64,000 bases of DNA. Source: Pseudomonas sp. BGI-2 (GTDB taxonomy: Bacteria; Pseudomonadota; Gammaproteobacteria; Pseudomonadales; Pseudomonadaceae). Position 1 is the stretch's first letter, and every line of letters starts with the position of its first letter. Under the pieces are notes generated by a model. That model was not told where the DNA came from, ran no database searches, and saw only the letters and a program-made list of their open reading frames with translations. Positions 24,905-34,340 of the stretch are shown here, in pieces. The stretch lies in NCBI RefSeq assembly GCF_004310295.1, contig NZ_SISB01000017.1:53572-117571 (forward strand). Direction: 5' to 3'. The position numbers and the translations under genes are program-made.

Positions 24905-25492
24905 ATGCCGTTGTTGTCCCTGCCCTGTAAACGCTTGACGCTGGCGGTGCTCGAACCTGAACAGGCGGCACTGGAAAGCGACTTCTACCGACGCAACCAA
25001 AGGCACCTCGCCCGGTGGTCGCCGATTCGCCCTACCGATTACCACAGCCCTGAAAACATCCGTCCGCGCCTTGAGGTGCAAGCCAGCGCTTTGCTGGCGG
25101 GCCTGGCAGTGCATTTCGCGCTGCTGGACCCGGACAACGGCCAGATGATCGGCGCCTGCAACTTCAGCGGTATCACTCGCGGGGCGTTTCAGGCCTGCTA
25201 TCTCGGTTACCACATCGACGAATCCCATCAGGGCCAGGGCCTGATGCAGGAAGCACTGGAAGCGGGCATCGGCTACATGTTCGATGAGCAGAAACTGCAC
25301 CGGATCATGGCCAATTACATCCCCGGCAATGAGCGCAGTGCACGTTTGCTGGAGCGCCTGGGATTTGAACGTGAGGGCTATGCCAAGGCCTACCTGAGTA
25401 TCGCCGGGCGCTGGCAGGATCATGTGTTGACGGCGTTGATCAATGACCGCTTTGAAGCCCCGGAGCAGCGCTGGTCCAGACGTCTCTCGTAA
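24905..25492 (+). CDS. GNAT acetyltransferase, RimJ/RimL-like
   Basis: 195 residues from the ATG at 24905 (CGGAG upstream). It has the acetyl-CoA-binding region CYLGYHIDESHQGQGLMQEAL, with the Q/RxxGxG/A-like QGQGLM loop, and the late NERSARLLERLGFEREGYAK signature typical of N-alpha-acetyltransferases acting on ribosomal proteins (RimJ/RimL type). The substrate is not known from the sequence; many such enzymes act on other protein N-termini or small molecules. It stands alone in the + direction between the histidine kinase and a broken glycosyltransferase gene. Confidence 0.85.
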   Translation: MPLLSLPCKRLTLAVLEPEQAALESDFYRRNQRHLARWSPIRPTDYHSPENIRPRLEVQASALLAGLAVHFALLDPDNGQMIGACNFSGITRGAFQACYLGYHIDESHQGQGLMQEALEAGIGYMFDEQKLHRIMANYIPGNERSARLLERLGFEREGYAKAYLSIAGRWQDHVLTALINDRFEAPEQRWSRRLS

Positions 25493-25576
25493 TACTCGCA
25501 GGCCGTTCACAATTCGTTAAGCATTCGCCCCGTATGCTCGAGCTTCCCGGTCCACCTCCTCGGTTGCCAGAAGTCT

Positions 25577-26630
25577 ATGTCGCGTCCCGCCACTTCACTG
25601 TTTCTGCTTGCCGCTGTGCTGTTTTTCTTTGCCTTGGGCAATCATCAACTGCAAGGTTCCACTGAAGCCAGGGTTGCCGGGATCGCCTTGCAAATGCACC
25701 TGGATAACGACTGGGTGACGCCACGTTTGTTCGGCGAACCTTTTCTGGAAAAACCACCCTTGAGCTTGTGGCTGGATGCCGGCGCCATCCGCGCATTCGG
25801 CGGTACGCCGTGGGCGGTGCGACTGGCATCGGCGTTCACCGGATTGTATCTGGCTCGCCGTGCTGTATCAGCGCGGTGGCGCGCAGGCCGTGGGGGAAGT
25901 GCTGCTGACCAACAGCGTCGGGCGCTTCAGCGGATCCTTCGTCGAGGCCGGGCATTACGAACCGTTCTACTACTACCTGGCCAAGCTGCCCCAAGCGTTT
26001 CTGCCATGGAATATTCTGGTGTACTTGGGGTTGTGGCATTTCCGAAAAAGCCTGATGGCCAATCGTTACTTGCTGTTTTTCACGCTGTGGATCGTGGCGC
26101 AGTTTGTGATGCTGACGTTGGCGTCGAGCAAGCGCACGGTGTATCTCATGTCGATGACCCCAGCGGCGGCGGTGATAGCCGCGGAATATGCGAACGTCCT
26201 GTTCCACCGGTTGAAGGTAAGCGAAGGGGCTTCCAACTTTTGGGGGCGCATCGCACGGCATCGACGCGGCGTGGCGATTGGCGCCCTCGCGTTGGTGATC
26301 TGCAGTTACCTGGCCGCCGCTCAGTGGGCACTGCCCCATGCCGATCGCAAACTGTCGTTCCTGCCATTGACCGCGCAGATTCGGACGATGCAGGCCAACG
26401 GGCAACACGTCGCCCTGTTCCAGGCCAACGAGCGGGTGGGCGGCGCCAGCGTGTTCTACACCCAGCGCGTGCTCAAGGGCCTGGACACCGAGGCGCAACT
26501 GCATGAGTTTCTGACGGCGTCACCTTCCAACGTAGCGGTCATGTCCGGTGAAACCGAACCGGCCGCGCCATTGAAAATCCTCAAGACCATGAAGGTGGGG
26601 CGTCAGGCTTACTACTTTGTAAATCAGTAA
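25577..26630 (+). pseudogene. ArnT-like (GT39/PMT family) glycosyltransferase, internally deleted
   Basis: The first about 92 codons (from 25577) encode the N-terminus of a lipid A-type glycosyltransferase, with STEARVAGIALQMHL, VTPRLFGEPFLEKPPL and TPWAVRLASAFTGLYL. At about 25850 the frame that makes sense switches from that of 25577 to that ending at 26630. There it resumes as YQRGGAQAVGEVLLTNSVGR and continues with membrane helices to the C-terminus. Full-length relatives are about 500-550 residues; here roughly 350 remain, so about 150-200 codons from the middle were lost together with the frame. Function would have been transfer of a sugar from a polyprenyl phosphate to lipid A or a similar acceptor; it should now be inactive. 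Confidence 0.85.
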
Positions 26631-27474
26631 GCGGCTCAGCGGTCGGCGCGTCAGCCTTTTGCAGCACCGGCACCTCCAGCCGCGCCCTGCCGTAAAACGC
26701 CAACGCCGTCAGCAAACACGCCAGCCACACGAAGATTCCGGCCCAGAAGGTGTGGGACATGTAGTGCCAGCCTTGCAGAACCCGCGTCGTGCCGTAGACG
26801 AAACCGAGCAGCAACGCGCCGTACATCAGCGCTTTGGAATAACGCCAGCGGTAGCGGCGAGCCACGAAGTACAGCGCGAGCATGGTGAAGCCGCCGGAAG
26901 CATGGCCGCCCGGCCAGCAACGGCCATCACCGGCTTCCTTGAACAGCTGGAAGTTGCTGTACCACTCCACATGGGCCATTTTCCCACCGTAGAGGGTCGT
27001 TTCAATCGGGCAGTACACGCTGGTGTGCGCCTTGAGGAAATGGATCACGCCGGTGCAAATGGCAAATGCGAAGACCACAAACAGAAAATCCCGACGATGC
27101 TCATAGGCAAATCGCAGCACCGCCGCCGCTTTGCTGCGTTCCAGAAAGCTGCCGAGACGCGGATGCTTTTGTGTGTTGGTCAGCGGCCAGACAAACGACA
27201 GCATCGCGCCGATCAACGCGATTTCAGCGGTCCAGTTCGGAATGATGCGCGCCCACTTGTGGGTGAGCTTCTCGAAGAAGTGAACCTTGTCGAGTGGAAA
27301 GATCTGGGCGACGGGATCAAACAGCAGATTACTGAAGGCGATGTCGATATTGGTCATGTCGAACATCAGGAAAACCACGGCCGCGCAGGCCAGCGGGATG
27401 CCGAAATTCACCCAATAAAACCGGTGGCGGGAAGACGTCAGCATGGTGTGTCCTGATCCAGAGGAAATACTCAT
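26581..27474 (-). CDS. PAP2-family membrane phosphatase
   Basis: 297 residues with about six hydrophobic segments. The three PAP2 motifs are visible: KAHTSVYCP (a Cys variant of KX6RP), CWPGGHASGGF (PSGH-like) and GTTRVLQGWHYMSHTFWAG (SRX5HX3D-like). The variant form is usual in the LpxE/lipid A phosphatase-like branch. The protein would remove phosphates from lipids on the periplasmic side of the inner membrane. It overlaps the end of the broken ArnT-like gene on the opposite strand by 50 bases and is coupled by a 4-base overlap to the upstream histidine phosphatase gene. The role in lipid A modification is inferred from this context. Confidence 0.85.
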   Translation of the reverse strand: MSISSGSGHTMLTSSRHRFYWVNFGIPLACAAVVFLMFDMTNIDIAFSNLLFDPVAQIFPLDKVHFFEKLTHKWARIIPNWTAEIALIGAMLSFVWPLTNTQKHPRLGSFLERSKAAAVLRFAYEHRRDFLFVVFAFAICTGVIHFLKAHTSVYCPIETTLYGGKMAHVEWYSNFQLFKEAGDGRCWPGGHASGGFTMLALYFVARRYRWRYSKALMYGALLLGFVYGTTRVLQGWHYMSHTFWAGIFVWLACLLTALAFYGRARLEVPVLQKADAPTAEPLTDLQSSKPDAPPSWS

Positions 27475-28163
27475 TCGGAGGTCACCGAGCGCCAGTCAGA
27501 GGCTTCGATGAAACCCAGCATGCGCGGTGCTTGAGCGGTTTTGGCAGAGATAAACAGAGAAGCGCCGTAACCGAGCGTGGAGGTCGACACCTTGAGGTCT
27601 TTTTCGAGTTGCGCCATGCATTCGCTATGGGTCACCAGAATCAGATTGCGACCAGCCACTTTGTGCGCCAGGGCATCACGCAGCATCGTGCCCCTGCAGC
27701 TGATCAGCCAGTCCTCGCCCACACCGACCTTGTTGAACATGTAGCTGGCCGTCTGTGACGTACGAATCATGGGGCTGTTGTAGATATCGGCCTTTTCCAG
27801 CCCCAATTGCTCGAACTGCGCACCGACACTCACTGCGACGCTGCGCGAACGGTCGGTAATGCCATCGCTGCCGCTCAGGCAAGCGGCTTTCGAGTGATCG
27901 CAACGCTCGACGTGGCGTACCAGCACGATCACGTCGCCTTTGGCCCAACCCTTGGCCAATGCTCGTGCGCCCGCCACATTGCCATGCGCCAGGTCCGGCA
28001 CTGCGGCCGGCTGCAACAGCCATACGGTCAATGGAATGACCAGCAGCGCCGAGGCCAGCACCACCGCGGTGTTTCGATATCGGGCCAAAACGCTCAGATT
28101 GATCGAGCGTTTTATTCCGAACAGATTCAGTCTCAATTCCACATCAAACGGCCTCACCCGCAT
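27471..28163 (-). CDS. Histidine phosphatase family protein (Ais/PmrG-like)
   Basis: 230 residues. One N-terminal membrane anchor (AVVLASALLVIPLTVWLL) is followed by the histidine phosphatase core: VLVRHVERCDHS (RHG-type motif), SPMIRTSQTA and ILVTHSE. This matches the lipopolysaccharide core heptose phosphatase Ais family, found next to ArnT and PAP2 genes. The active site would face the periplasm. Its stop overlaps the PAP2 gene start by 4 bases. With the broken ArnT-like gene it forms an envelope-modification cluster. Substrate not proven. Confidence 0.8.
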   Translation of the reverse strand: MRVRPFDVELRLNLFGIKRSINLSVLARYRNTAVVLASALLVIPLTVWLLQPAAVPDLAHGNVAGARALAKGWAKGDVIVLVRHVERCDHSKAACLSGSDGITDRSRSVAVSVGAQFEQLGLEKADIYNSPMIRTSQTASYMFNKVGVGEDWLISCRGTMLRDALAHKVAGRNLILVTHSECMAQLEKDLKVSTSTLGYGASLFISAKTAQAPRMLGFIEASDWRSVTSE

Positions 28164-28287
28164 GCATCACTGTCATTCGATGCCACGAGGGTAGAGAGGC
28201 GCGCGTCGGCGGCCGGTGAAACCCATGTGAAAAAAAGCTTAAGCCGCCCACAACAACCTTGTTACAGATCTGTCCGACAAAATCCTT

Positions 28288-28313
28288 TCAGCTCTCGCGA
28301 TTGCTGCCGATAA
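28288..28313 (+). promoter_or_regulatory. Sigma28 (FliA)-type promoter of the chemoreceptor gene
   Basis: A perfect FliA -10 element, GCCGATAA (28306-28313), is preceded 14 bases upstream by TCAG (28288-28291), a partial match to the -35. It lies about 90 bases before the chemoreceptor start, as expected for a motility regulon gene. Confidence 0.65.
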
Positions 28314-28402
28314 AGACCTGCTACACACCCTTGCTGGCACCTAAAAACAACAATCTTCCAGCCAACCGACGATCGAAAGCGCAACGTTCCTGGAGGAATT
28401 TG

Positions 28403-30322
28403 ATGAATAGCTGGTTCGGCAACATCAGCGTGAACATGAAACTGGGCCTGGGGTTCGGCTTGGTCCTGGCACTCACCTGCGTACTGGCCCTGACCGGCTG
28501 GACGAGCCTGGGCGGGTTGATTGACCGCAGTAACTGGATGAGCGACATCACCCAGCTCAACTCCGGCTTGACCAAGCTTCGTGTGGTTCGCCTGCAATAC
28601 ATGCTGACCAACGGCGATGAAACCGCCGCTCAGAACGTACAGACCACCCTTGACGCCTTTTCCGCTCAGCAACAATCGTTGTTGTCGAAGTTCAAGAGCC
28701 CGGAAAACCTCAAGCTGCTCAAAGAGCAAGGCACCTACATCGACGCCTATAAGACGTCGCTGAACAAAATGCGCAGCGCTTACCGCACTGGCAACAGCGC
28801 CCGCGACGCCATGGCCGCCAATGCTGAAGCGGCCAGCACGCTGATCGACGCCATCAGCACCCGCGTGCAACAAATGCCCCTGAGCGATCAGCGTTTTGAA
28901 CAATTCCAGGCCGTCACCGCCGCCAAGGAAGCGTTCATCCTGGCCCGCTACGAAGTGCGCGGCTACACCGCCACCACCAATGCCGAAACCGAGCAAAAGG
29001 CTGTTGTCCAACTGGATACGGCGATTGCCAGCCTGAAACCGCTCAACGTGCATTTTGCCGAGACCCAGCAAGACGCCCTGCGTCAACTGGAAACCGCGCT
29101 AGGCAACTACCGCAGTGCGTTGCACGCCTATAAAGCGGCCAACACCGATGCCGTGCAGGCCCGCAAGGAAATGACCGACCAGGGCGCTGCCATCGTAACC
29201 CTGAGCGATGAGATGTATCAGATCCAGCTCGATCGTCGTGACGTCGAAAGCGCCCAGGCACGTACGCTACAGCTGATCAGCACGTTGCTGGCGTTGCTGG
29301 TGGGCATCATTGCTGCAGTGATCATCACCCGTCAGATCACCGGCCCGTTGCGCGACACTCTGGCCGTGGTCGAACGCATCGCCAGCGGCGACCTGTCCCA
29401 GGACGTCAAAGTGACGCGCCGCGATGAACTCGGCGTGTTGCAGCAAGGCATTGCGCGCATGGGCGTGACCCTGCGTGACTTGATCAGCGGCATCCGCGAC
29501 GGTGTCACGCAGATCGCCAGCGCCGCTGAAGAATTGTCTGCCGTCACCGAGCAAACCAGCGCCGGCGTCAACAGCCAGAAGATCGAGACCGATCAAGTGG
29601 CCACCGCCATGCACGAGATGACTGCCACCGTTCAGGAAGTCGCACGCAACGCTGAAGAAGCCTCCCAGGCCGCAGCCGCCGCTGACGGCGAAGCTCGCGA
29701 AGGCGACAAAGTGGTCAACGAAGCCATCGCCCAGATCGAACGTCTGGCCACCGAAGTAGCACGCTCCACCGAAGCCATGAGCGTGCTGCAACAGGAAAGC
29801 GACAAGATCGGCAGCGTCATGGACGTGATCAAGGCCGTGGCCGAACAGACCAACCTGCTGGCCCTCAACGCTGCGATTGAAGCCGCGCGTGCCGGTGAAG
29901 CCGGTCGTGGTTTTGCCGTGGTTGCCGACGAAGTCCGGGGCCTGGCCCAGCGCACACAGAAGTCCACCGAAGAAATCGAAGGTCTGGTGGCCGGTCTGCA
30001 GAATGGCACCCAACAAGTGTCGACCGTGATGAACAACAGCCGCGCCCTGACCGACAGCAGCGTCGCCCTGACCCGCAAGGCTGGCGTGTCGCTGGAAAAC
30101 ATCACCCGCACGGTGTCCAACATCCAGTCGATGAACCAGCAGATCGCTGCCGCTGCCGAGCAACAAAGCGCCGTGGCCGAAGAAATCAGCCGCAGCATCA
30201 TCAACGTGCGCGACGTGTCAGAACAGACCGCCGCCGCCAGCGACGAAACCGCTGCGTCCAGTGTTGAACTGGCGCGGTTGGGGAATCAGTTGCAGATGAT
30301 GGTGAGCCACTTCAGGGTTTAA
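28403..30322 (+). CDS. Methyl-accepting chemotaxis protein with HBM-like ligand domain
   Basis: 639 residues from the ATG at 28403, chosen for its GGAGG ribosome-binding site. Layout: TM1 at about 11-33; a long all-helical periplasmic domain of about 240 residues, the size and pattern of the helical bimodular (HBM) type; TM2 around [24 protein letters not shown]; then the signalling hairpin with the conserved tip [23 protein letters not shown] receptors such as McpS sense organic acids; the ligand here is not readable. The FliA-type promoter upstream fits membership of the flagellar/chemotaxis regulon. The protein lacks a C-terminal CheR-binding pentapeptide. Confidence 0.9.
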   Translation: MNSWFGNISVNMKLGLGFGLVLALTCVLALTGWTSLGGLIDRSNWMSDITQLNSGLTKLRVVRLQYMLTNGDETAAQNVQTTLDAFSAQQQSLLSKFKSPENLKLLKEQGTYIDAYKTSLNKMRSAYRTGNSARDAMAANAEAASTLIDAISTRVQQMPLSDQRFEQFQAVTAAKEAFILARYEVRGYTATTNAETEQKAVVQLDTAIASLKPLNVHFAETQQDALRQLETALGNYRSALHAYKAANTDAVQARKEMTDQGAAIVTLSDEMYQIQLDRRDVESAQARTLQLISTLLALLVGIIAAVIITRQITGPLRDTLAVVERIASGDLSQDVKVTRRDELGVLQQGIARMGVTLRDLISGIRDGVTQIASAAEELSAVTEQTSAGVNSQKIETDQVATAMHEMTATVQEVARNAEEASQAAAAADGEAREGDKVVNEAIAQIERLATEVARSTEAMSVLQQESDKIGSVMDVIKAVAEQTNLLALNAAIEAARAGEAGRGFAVVADEVRGLAQRTQKSTEEIEGLVAGLQNGTQQVSTVMNNSRALTDSSVALTRKAGVSLENITRTVSNIQSMNQQIAAAAEQQSAVAEEISRSIINVRDVSEQTAAASDETAASSVELARLGNQLQMMVSHFRV

Positions 30323-30333
30323 TCCCGTCTGTT

Positions 30334-30359
30334 CATTCCCACGCTGGCGCGTGGGAATG
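30334..30359. repeat. Palindromic intergenic repeat, possible bidirectional terminator
   Basis: Perfect 11-base arms CATTCCCACGC and GCGTGGGAATG surround a TGGC loop. It sits in the 61-base gap between convergent genes (chemoreceptor and FitB). I recall this sequence as a common Pseudomonas intergenic palindrome. No T-run follows, so terminator activity is uncertain. Confidence 0.7.
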
Positions 30360-30383
30360 ATCAATTTGCGCCCACCGACGGCA

Positions 30384-30803
30384 TCAGGCCTCCCAAGGAT
30401 TGATCACCTCAATCCCGGGAAACGCGAAGTCGCGAACATTACAGGTGGCAATCGGGGCGCCATGACTTCGACAAATGGCGGCAATTTGCGCATCTGCCAT
30501 CGACGCCGTTCTACCCTCTGCTTCACCGCCAGCGACTAGCGTCGCGTATTCAACGGCAGCATGGGCATCAAAAGGCAAAATCCGCCCGGCAAAGTCCTCT
30601 TCAAACATCGCCATCGCATGTGCTTCAAGCTTTTGTTTACGTTTGCCAAACGGAAGCCGGGCAATCCCATGGAGAATTTCTGCCACGGTGATAGCGCTGA
30701 TCGCCAGGTCCATTGCCGGTTGCGCATCGACCCAGGCCAGGACCTGTGAATCGGGCTCGACGCGCATGAATTCCGAAAGAACGTTGGTATCGAGCACTAT
30801 CAT
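30384..30803 (-). CDS. FitB-like PIN-domain toxin (VapC family)
   Basis: 139 residues with the complete PIN acidic quartet: D5 (MIVLDTNVLSE), E42 (VAEILHGI), D104 (SMADAQIAA) and D125 (NVRDF). The ending FPGIEVINPWEA is typical of the FitB/VapC branch. The enzyme would be a Mg-dependent ribonuclease restrained by the FitA partner. Its start overlaps the antitoxin stop by 4 bases. The gene lies convergent to the chemoreceptor gene. Confidence 0.92.
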   Translation of the reverse strand: MIVLDTNVLSEFMRVEPDSQVLAWVDAQPAMDLAISAITVAEILHGIARLPFGKRKQKLEAHAMAMFEEDFAGRILPFDAHAAVEYATLVAGGEAEGRTASMADAQIAAICRSHGAPIATCNVRDFAFPGIEVINPWEA

Positions 30804-31045
30804 TCGGAGAAATCCACCGCTGTCGCTTTCTCGTCACGTGGAGGAAGAGCGAGCTCAACTCCACCGCTATCGCTGAACCTGTTGCGGATTCGACTACCAA
30901 GCCCTCCAGCACGATTAACCGTGACCAAGGCTCTACCTAGAATCAGGCGTGCCTCTTCCTCCATCGAGTGCCCGTTGTGAGCGGCAGCGATCCGCAGTTG
31001 CTCCTTTATCTGATCGTCCAGGTTTCTAATCGTAATACTGGCCAT
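30800..31045 (-). CDS. FitA-like ribbon-helix-helix antitoxin
   Basis: 81 residues from the ATG at 31045, which has GGAGG 6 bases upstream; an upstream in-frame ATG would lie inside the operator. The N-terminus MASITIRNLDDQIKEQLRIA followed by HSMEEEARLIL is the RHH fold of FitA antitoxins. The C-terminal tail with RIRNRFSDSGGVEL is the toxin-binding part. RHH dimers bind palindromes such as the perfect one just upstream. Toxin and antitoxin overlap by 4 bases. Confidence 0.9.
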   Translation of the reverse strand: MASITIRNLDDQIKEQLRIAAAHNGHSMEEEARLILGRALVTVNRAGGLGSRIRNRFSDSGGVELALPPRDEKATAVDFSE

Positions 31046-31056
31046 GTGGCCTCCTG

Positions 31057-31078
31057 CAATCAATGAAATCATTGATTG
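31057..31078. promoter_or_regulatory. Perfect palindromic operator of the FitA/FitB module
   Basis: CAATCAATGA and TCATTGATTG, 10-base arms around AA, give a 22-base perfect palindrome. It lies 12 bases upstream of the antitoxin start, overlapping the expected 5-prime region of the transcript. It fits autoregulation by an RHH antitoxin. Confidence 0.75.
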
Positions 31079-31340
31079 AGGCTAACACACTCAATGACTC
31101 TAAACGTCATGCAGATGCCAAACGGTCTTCTTTCATCGCCTTGGTTTACAACCAAGGCGACTTCGAAATAACGGGTCACGTCCCTGTCTTGGCTGCCCCA
31201 CGGTGTAGTCCTACATACGTACAGCTCCAGTCCCCTGCCATGTGGCGAAACTTCCGATCCTCGTCAAACGAAAGCGCTGACAGCGCCTCCGCATGTCACT
31301 CCGTATTGTCGATGTCTCCACTGACTGGAGTCTCGTCGCC

Positions 31341-34313
31341 ATGGACAACACCCCCTCGGAAAACAATCCCACCACCGAGCACAGCCATAAATCCATACTC
31401 GACACAATGATCGAGGCCTTCGCTCCCGAGGGCGAATCGTCAGCATTTGAAACACTCTTCAAAGAAAAGCTGAACATCACTTCGGTATTCGACATCGCCG
31501 GGATGACCGCGGCCGAGTTCAAGGATCGTCTGGATACCGCGATCAACAATGACGAGAGCCTCAAAACGCAGGCCGCCAGCATCGACACCGGGACACTCTA
31601 CAAAGACGCCAGATGTTACGCCGCGCAGATCAACCACCTTTACCGGGAGCAGCGGACGTCGGACGGAACGGCGCAGGATCAGTGGCACCCGTTGGGCATT
31701 CGCGCCCTCGAGAAACAGGGCCCCACCTACACCCATCTGTTCAAAGAGAACTGGGACGACGCATGCAAGAACGATTCGATCGCCGCCATCGATTCACCGG
31801 TCGCCTACCTCAGAGCGCTGTACCGGTTTGCCCAGCAACTGGAATCCAGTGCCTCGTCAACGGCGGAAGAAAAAACCAACCGGATCACGCTGGGACAACG
31901 CCGCCCGGATCTCGCTGATCTGTCGATTGATCAGCAAAGCACCTTGACCGCGCAACCGATGCTCGGGATCGTCAATGCGATCCTCAACCAAAATATTCAG
32001 GACGCGCTGAAGACCACCGAGGACCAGGGAAAATCGACCTATGACGTTTTGGCGCAACGGTGTTACCCCTTTGCCCTTCCGTACGAGTTTTTCCATCATC
32101 AGTGCCTGCTGGGACTGGGCGCGGACAAACCGACGCTCGGAGAGCTGAATTACCTCGCCAGCGAATACCTTCCTGTCACGCACTACTACGGCTCCCGGTT
32201 TGGCACGGTGCAGAACGCTTCCTCCAATCAAGTTCAGCGGCTGATGTCCGGGCTGAGCCCGCAACAACAGGCGCTGCTGACAGAACTTCCATGGGCGGAA
32301 AAAATCCTGACAGATACGGCGTTCGCCGAGGTCCCCCCCGAAGAACAGAGCAAGCAAAAAGACAATTACTGGAAAAAGATCTACGGCACAGCATCCATTT
32401 CCGATCTGAAAAAAATACACACCTTCCTTGAGCGAACCGAACTTAAAGCCGAGCAGCTGGAGGCATTGCTGGCGCAAGGCAAACATACGCCATACACATC
32501 TGTGCACTATTTATTATCGGCGCCTTACCCCCAGCCCTATGGCGCCCGTTATGTAAACGGTCCGCTCGTGGCCGCTGAAAAAAGCATGACGCTGGACAGA
32601 GAGAAAGGCCCCGGGGAAATCGCGAATGCGACCGAGGACCAACTCGAACGCCTGCATCGAATGATTCGCCTCCAGCGCTGGCTCAACCTCACTTTCTCCG
32701 AGCTGGACAGCCTGCTGTGCAGCGCATTTGAATCGAAGCGCCCACGCAATGCCCAGATGCAACTCGACGGTTATGCCATCCAGGCCCTCGGTGTTTATCG
32801 TTACCTGAATCGCAAGTACTCGATCACGGCGCAAGAGTTCGCCGCGCTGCTACACCAGGTATCGCCCTGCGCGACCGGCGACAACATCGCCCTGCTTGAT
32901 AAGGTGTTCAATAAAACCCGAGTGTTCGACACACCGTTGAAGCTCGATGGTCGCGCCTTCCGGGCGGATAATTCAGACCCCGCCTCTCACACCATTCTCC
33001 AACACTTGAGCATCAGCCTTGGCTTGCCTTTGACAGAGGACTCGCTATTGCGGGTCGTCAGAAATACACAGAAACACCTGGGTTCGCTCAAGTGTGATTT
33101 GCTCACGCTGTCGTCCATTTATCGCCAGGCACGCATTGCGCGAATGTTCGGTGTCTCGATCAGCGAAAGTTCGACGCTGGCAAATGTACTGGGTGGGGAA
33201 AGCATTTCCAGAAGTCTGGCAACCGGCGACAACCTCCTCGACGTCCTGATGCAACTGGACTGGGTAACCCGCTGGATCAAAGAGTCCGCCTACGACATCC
33301 CCATGCTGCAACGTGTTCTTGAATTGCAGACCAGCGCCGATTATCCATTGGGGGATTTGCAGCAATACCTCACCAAATTCATGGCAGATACCCGCGAGCG
33401 TGTGGTCACCGTACAAGAGCTGGCGACGTTGGCATTGTCGGAAAAAGTTGATTGGCGAGCAAAGTTGGCCAGCACCCTGCTGGATGACAGAGGGCTGGTA
33501 AAAGATTTCGCCCCCACGATCAAACATAATGTGCCGCAGACGCTGACCGACGCATTGAACAAAGTCGTCGATGACGAAACAGTCAAACTGGACGAGTATC
33601 CCGGAAAGAATCTGAAACTCAAAGACGACAGCAAGCAAAAACTCAAGAACCTTCTCTTACTGGCCCATGATCGTCAGCAGCATCTGATCGAAGCGTTTTT
33701 GCAGGAAGTTTTCCTCCTGCCCATGAACTGTGCAAAGGACGTAGTGATATGGGCGAAAACCTCAGTTCATCAGATTCTTAACGCGGCCCTGGACTCAAAA
33801 GACTCACACGAGCTTGCGCGCACATTACATACGCTGCTGCGCCACACCGAAGCCGCTGTTAGGTTGCAGTTGAGCAACAAGGCTTTACGCGCACTTCTGA
33901 GCACCGCCCGCTGGCTGGACACTCCGGATGGACAACTGAGGCTATCGTTCAAAACCTTGTACTTGTTCGATCGCTTTAACCACTTCATGAGCACTTACCA
34001 GCAGCCAGAGGAAAACCTGCTGAGCTACTTGGAGTTCGCCAATTTCTATGGTCGCGAGACAAGCGCTGTCAACGAGCGTCTGGCCCAACTCCTGAACTGG
34101 GCAGCGGCAGAAGTTACCGTGCTCACCTCGTATCTGCCGTTCAGGAAGGCCCAAACCATAAAGGACATCGATTGGGTCATGCGCTGTCACAGCGTCTGTA
34201 AAGCCACCGGCCTTGGCACGACCGCGCTGCTCGGTGCCGCGGCGCTCGACAACAACAGTTCGGCCGCGCAATGGAAAACGGTCGGTGAAGCCATCATGGC
34301 GGCCAGTCAATAA
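31341..34313 (+). CDS. Tc toxin TcA subunit, N-terminal half (TccA-like, SpvA/VRP1 domain)
   Basis: 990 residues from the ATG at 31341 (GGAG 10 bases upstream); an alternative start at 31293 would add 16 residues. It has the Salmonella virulence plasmid SpvA/VRP1-type region typical of the N-terminal part of insecticidal TcA proteins, including ITSVFDIAGMTAAEFKDRL near residue 45 and ARCYAAQINHLY. The rest is predicted helical shell. In split TcA systems (TccA/TccB) this chain pairs with the next one to form the pentameric pore-forming A component. No signal peptide is seen, as usual for the family. The next gene begins directly after the stop. Confidence 0.88.
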   Translation: MDNTPSENNPTTEHSHKSILDTMIEAFAPEGESSAFETLFKEKLNITSVFDIAGMTAAEFKDRLDTAINNDESLKTQAASIDTGTLYKDARCYAAQINHLYREQRTSDGTAQDQWHPLGIRALEKQGPTYTHLFKENWDDACKNDSIAAIDSPVAYLRALYRFAQQLESSASSTAEEKTNRITLGQRRPDLADLSIDQQSTLTAQPMLGIVNAILNQNIQDALKTTEDQGKSTYDVLAQRCYPFALPYEFFHHQCLLGLGADKPTLGELNYLASEYLPVTHYYGSRFGTVQNASSNQVQRLMSGLSPQQQALLTELPWAEKILTDTAFAEVPPEEQSKQKDNYWKKIYGTASISDLKKIHTFLERTELKAEQLEALLAQGKHTPYTSVHYLLSAPYPQPYGARYVNGPLVAAEKSMTLDREKGPGEIANATEDQLERLHRMIRLQRWLNLTFSELDSLLCSAFESKRPRNAQMQLDGYAIQALGVYRYLNRKYSITAQEFAALLHQVSPCATGDNIALLDKVFNKTRVFDTPLKLDGRAFRADNSDPASHTILQHLSISLGLPLTEDSLLRVVRNTQKHLGSLKCDLLTLSSIYRQARIARMFGVSISESSTLANVLGGESISRSLATGDNLLDVLMQLDWVTRWIKESAYDIPMLQRVLELQTSADYPLGDLQQYLTKFMADTRERVVTVQELATLALSEKVDWRAKLASTLLDDRGLVKDFAPTIKHNVPQTLTDALNKVVDDETVKLDEYPGKNLKLKDDSKQKLKNLLLLAHDRQQHLIEAFLQEVFLLPMNCAKDVVIWAKTSVHQILNAALDSKDSHELARTLHTLLRHTEAAVRLQLSNKALRALLSTARWLDTPDGQLRLSFKTLYLFDRFNHFMSTYQQPEENLLSYLEFANFYGRETSAVNERLAQLLNWAAAEVTVLTSYLPFRKAQTIKDIDWVMRCHSVCKATGLGTTALLGAAALDNNSSAAQWKTVGEAIMAASQ

Positions 34314-34340
34314 ATGTCGATACATGCTCAAGGAATGAAC

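Noticed and set aside
28262..30204. Several minus-strand open frames opposite the chemoreceptor
   Set aside because: Shadows of the Ala/Gln-rich coiled-coil coding sequence.
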